Positions 6,739 through 7,745 of a DNA stretch of 7,745 nt are shown one piece after another. The stretch covers positions 11,029-18,773 of the forward strand of contig JAAXHY010000060.1 in assembly GCA_012270665.1 (NCBI GenBank), in the 5' to 3' direction. The stretch is from Dehalococcoidia bacterium (GTDB lineage Bacteria; Chloroflexota; Dehalococcoidia; SAR202; UBA11138). Made by a program: the position numbers and the translations under genes. The first letter of the stretch is position 1. Every line of letters begins with the position of its first letter. The notes below the pieces were generated by a model. It saw nothing but the letters and a program-made list of their open reading frames with translations. It was not told the origin of the DNA and ran no database searches.

Positions 6739-6767
6739 TAGGCCCTCAGAGAGCGGCGAACTGAGAA

Positions 6768-7616
6768 TCAGCCGGACGCCTCACTACTCGACCCATCATG
6801 TGTCGGGATCCACGCAATGATCGCCTGCCGCCACGGGTTCACGCCCCTGACTGTCAGACCCTTGCTGGACTCTTCCAGCAATTCATCCGCCGCCGCGCGC
6901 AGCCTTTCGTCTGCATCGGCGCCTTCCTCCACAGCCAGCATTCGTCGAAGTTTCTCCAGCGCTGAGCTGAGATCCGTGTCCAATACTGGAATCTCAGGAC
7001 TGAGCATCGTCACATCGGGGAATATATCCATCTCCCACAGAAGGTTCAGCAATTTCGGGACACCCGGCAGAGGCGTGGGTGCCGCGCCGTACACTCGCTT
7101 GTAGAACGGAACTGTCAACGAACCCGGCGTCTCCACCATCTCCAGGATTACTACCCGCTCCCTGGCGCGTTCTTCCAACTTCCTCACGAATGGCGCGGCT
7201 TCCACCACATGATGCAGCGCCAGGGAGCATAGGGCTATATCTGCCGGGGGAACTTCCGCGTCCTCCCACCGCTCCTGGACCGCAGTCACGTTGGTAAATC
7301 CGAATTCTGCCGCGCGGCTCCTTAGCAAATCCAAAGACTCGGCGGAGGGGTCTATCACGGTCACGCCCTTGGCGCGCGTTGCCAGAGGCAGGGCGAAGCG
7401 GCCCGCGCCGCCGCCGACATCCAGCACCTCAGCGCCTTTGCCCACGATCTCATAGAGCCCGTTGAGCGCGGGATCGTCGGTACGGTACGGATCCTGCGGT
7501 TCGGCGGCAAACACAGGACGTCTGCGACCGTGTTCCTCATCTCCCCCGCGTATCTCCTCCATATCTCTGTCAAATGCCAAGACCTGCTCGCGCCAGGCTT
7601 CAATCGCTGAGTTCAT
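6768..7616 (-). CDS. Class I SAM-dependent methyltransferase, substrate unknown
   Basis: A 282-residue protein with a Rossmann-type SAM-binding fold. Motif I is VLDVGGGAGRF (residues 64-74), the acidic residue at the end of strand 2 is D89 in VTVIDPS, and the motif II region is PPADIALCSLALHHV (123-137), close to the layout of UbiE/Methyltransf_11 proteins. An N-terminal helix (about 1-30) and a helical, acidic C-terminal part (215-255) flank the core. Nothing seen fixes the substrate. Small-molecule, lipid or quinone-type acceptors are typical of this subgroup. The ATG at 7616-7614 is well supported by GGAGGTGAT, which ends five bases upstream and matches the anti-Shine-Dalgarno almost perfectly. 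The gene stands apart from the tRNAs, with about 50 nt between its stop and the tRNA-Ser(CGA) 5' end and no convincing terminator. Confidence 0.88.
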   Translation of the reverse strand: MNSAIEAWREQVLAFDRDMEEIRGGDEEHGRRRPVFAAEPQDPYRTDDPALNGLYEIVGKGAEVLDVGGGAGRFALPLATRAKGVTVIDPSAESLDLLRSRAAEFGFTNVTAVQERWEDAEVPPADIALCSLALHHVVEAAPFVRKLEERARERVVILEMVETPGSLTVPFYKRVYGAAPTPLPGVPKLLNLLWEMDIFPDVTMLSPEIPVLDTDLSSALEKLRRMLAVEEGADADERLRAAADELLEESSKGLTVRGVNPWRQAIIAWIPTHDGSSSEASG

Positions 7617-7619
7617 AGG

Positions 7620-7628
7620 TCATCACCT
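7620..7628 (-). promoter_or_regulatory. Strong ribosome binding site of the methyltransferase gene
   Basis: The minus strand reads TGGAGGTGATGACCT immediately before the ATG. The GGAGGTGA core is a near-complete match to the 3' end of 16S rRNA and is by far the best ribosome binding site in the window. It fixes the start at 7616. Confidence 0.8.
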
Positions 7629-7653
7629 CCAGGAGATCAAAATGGGTTGAAAA

Positions 7654-7674
7654 TGGGACAGCGTCCCAACTATA
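7654..7674 (-). promoter_or_regulatory. Possible -10 hexamer overlapping a palindrome (operator candidate)
   Basis: A perfect 6-bp inverted repeat with a 3-nt centre (TGGGAC-GCT-GTCCCA on the minus strand, 7668-7654) lies directly downstream of TATAGT (7674-7669). If TATAGT is the -10, initiation would fall inside the palindrome, where a repressor would block transcription. There is no good -35 at the correct distance (TTGACC at 7709-7704 is too far), so the promoter is uncertain. The palindrome itself is certain. Confidence 0.3.
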
Positions 7675-7695
7675 CAAATAAGCGTCCACCATTTA

Positions 7696-7722
7696 CTGGC
7701 TCAGGTCAACGATCTGAGCCGG
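7696..7722 (+). repeat. Hairpin-forming inverted repeat upstream of the methyltransferase
   Basis: GGCTCAG (7698-7704) pairs with CTGAGCC (7714-7720). On the plus strand the stem extends inwards by G-U, U-A and C-G pairs to an AAC triloop and outwards by U-G and C-G, giving about 12 pairs. The wobble pairs make the plus-strand RNA the better hairpin. No T-run follows on either strand, so it is not a standard intrinsic terminator. It lies about 80-105 bp upstream of the methyltransferase start. No gene is visible between it and the right edge. Confidence 0.6.
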
Positions 7723-7745
7723 GACACAAGTGAACCAATGTCCGC

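Noticed and set aside
6745..6765. CTCAG/CTGAG inverted repeat after the methyltransferase as a terminator
   Set aside because: The stem is only five pairs with an 11-nt loop, there is no T-run, and it falls in the -35 region of the tRNA-Ser(CGA) promoter. It is probably chance.

Overview
The window is a compact, GC-rich stretch of bacterial chromosome in which every protein gene and both tRNA genes read on the minus strand. The order dprA-topA-xer-aroQ-M24 peptidase, with stop/start overlaps, is a housekeeping arrangement seen in Gram-positive-type and Chloroflexota genomes. The slightly unusual AroQ motifs and the small membrane/coiled-coil gene make me lean towards Chloroflexota, class Dehalococcoidia. 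That is inference from style and gene order and was not tested by any search.

Layout, in the direction of transcription (high to low coordinates). A class I SAM-dependent methyltransferase (7616-6768) has a near-perfect Shine-Dalgarno and a leader carrying two hairpin-forming palindromes. Next come two tRNA-Ser genes with encoded CCA: anticodon CGA (6716-6627), preceded by a good extended -10 promoter, and anticodon GGA (6526-6434). Only 31 nt further on a tight cluster begins: dprA (6402-5269), topA (5276-2967), a XerC/XerD-type tyrosine recombinase (2965-1964), aroQ (2016-1570) and an M24 Xaa-Pro peptidase (1573-500). After that come a two-helix membrane protein with a charged coiled-coil tail (493-62) and, running off the left edge, the start of a second copy of that tail (68-1).

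Functionally the cluster is mostly DNA topology and recombination: DprA loads RecA on incoming single strands, TopA relaxes negative supercoils, and Xer resolves chromosome dimers. Joined to it by translational coupling are shikimate-pathway and peptide-turnover enzymes. Junctions are very tight: dprA/topA overlap by 8 nt, topA/xer are 1 nt apart, xer/aroQ overlap by about 53 nt, and aroQ/M24 overlap by 4 nt (ATGA). These suggest one transcript, possibly continuous with the upstream tRNA-Ser genes.

I found no CRISPR array, intact insertion sequence, phage module or toxin-antitoxin pair, and nothing that I would call a new defence or metabolic system. The points most worth a second look are the tandem partial duplication at the left edge, the xer/aroQ overlap with a C-terminal extension on the recombinase, the tRNA-to-dprA junction without a Shine-Dalgarno, and the palindromes upstream of the methyltransferase.
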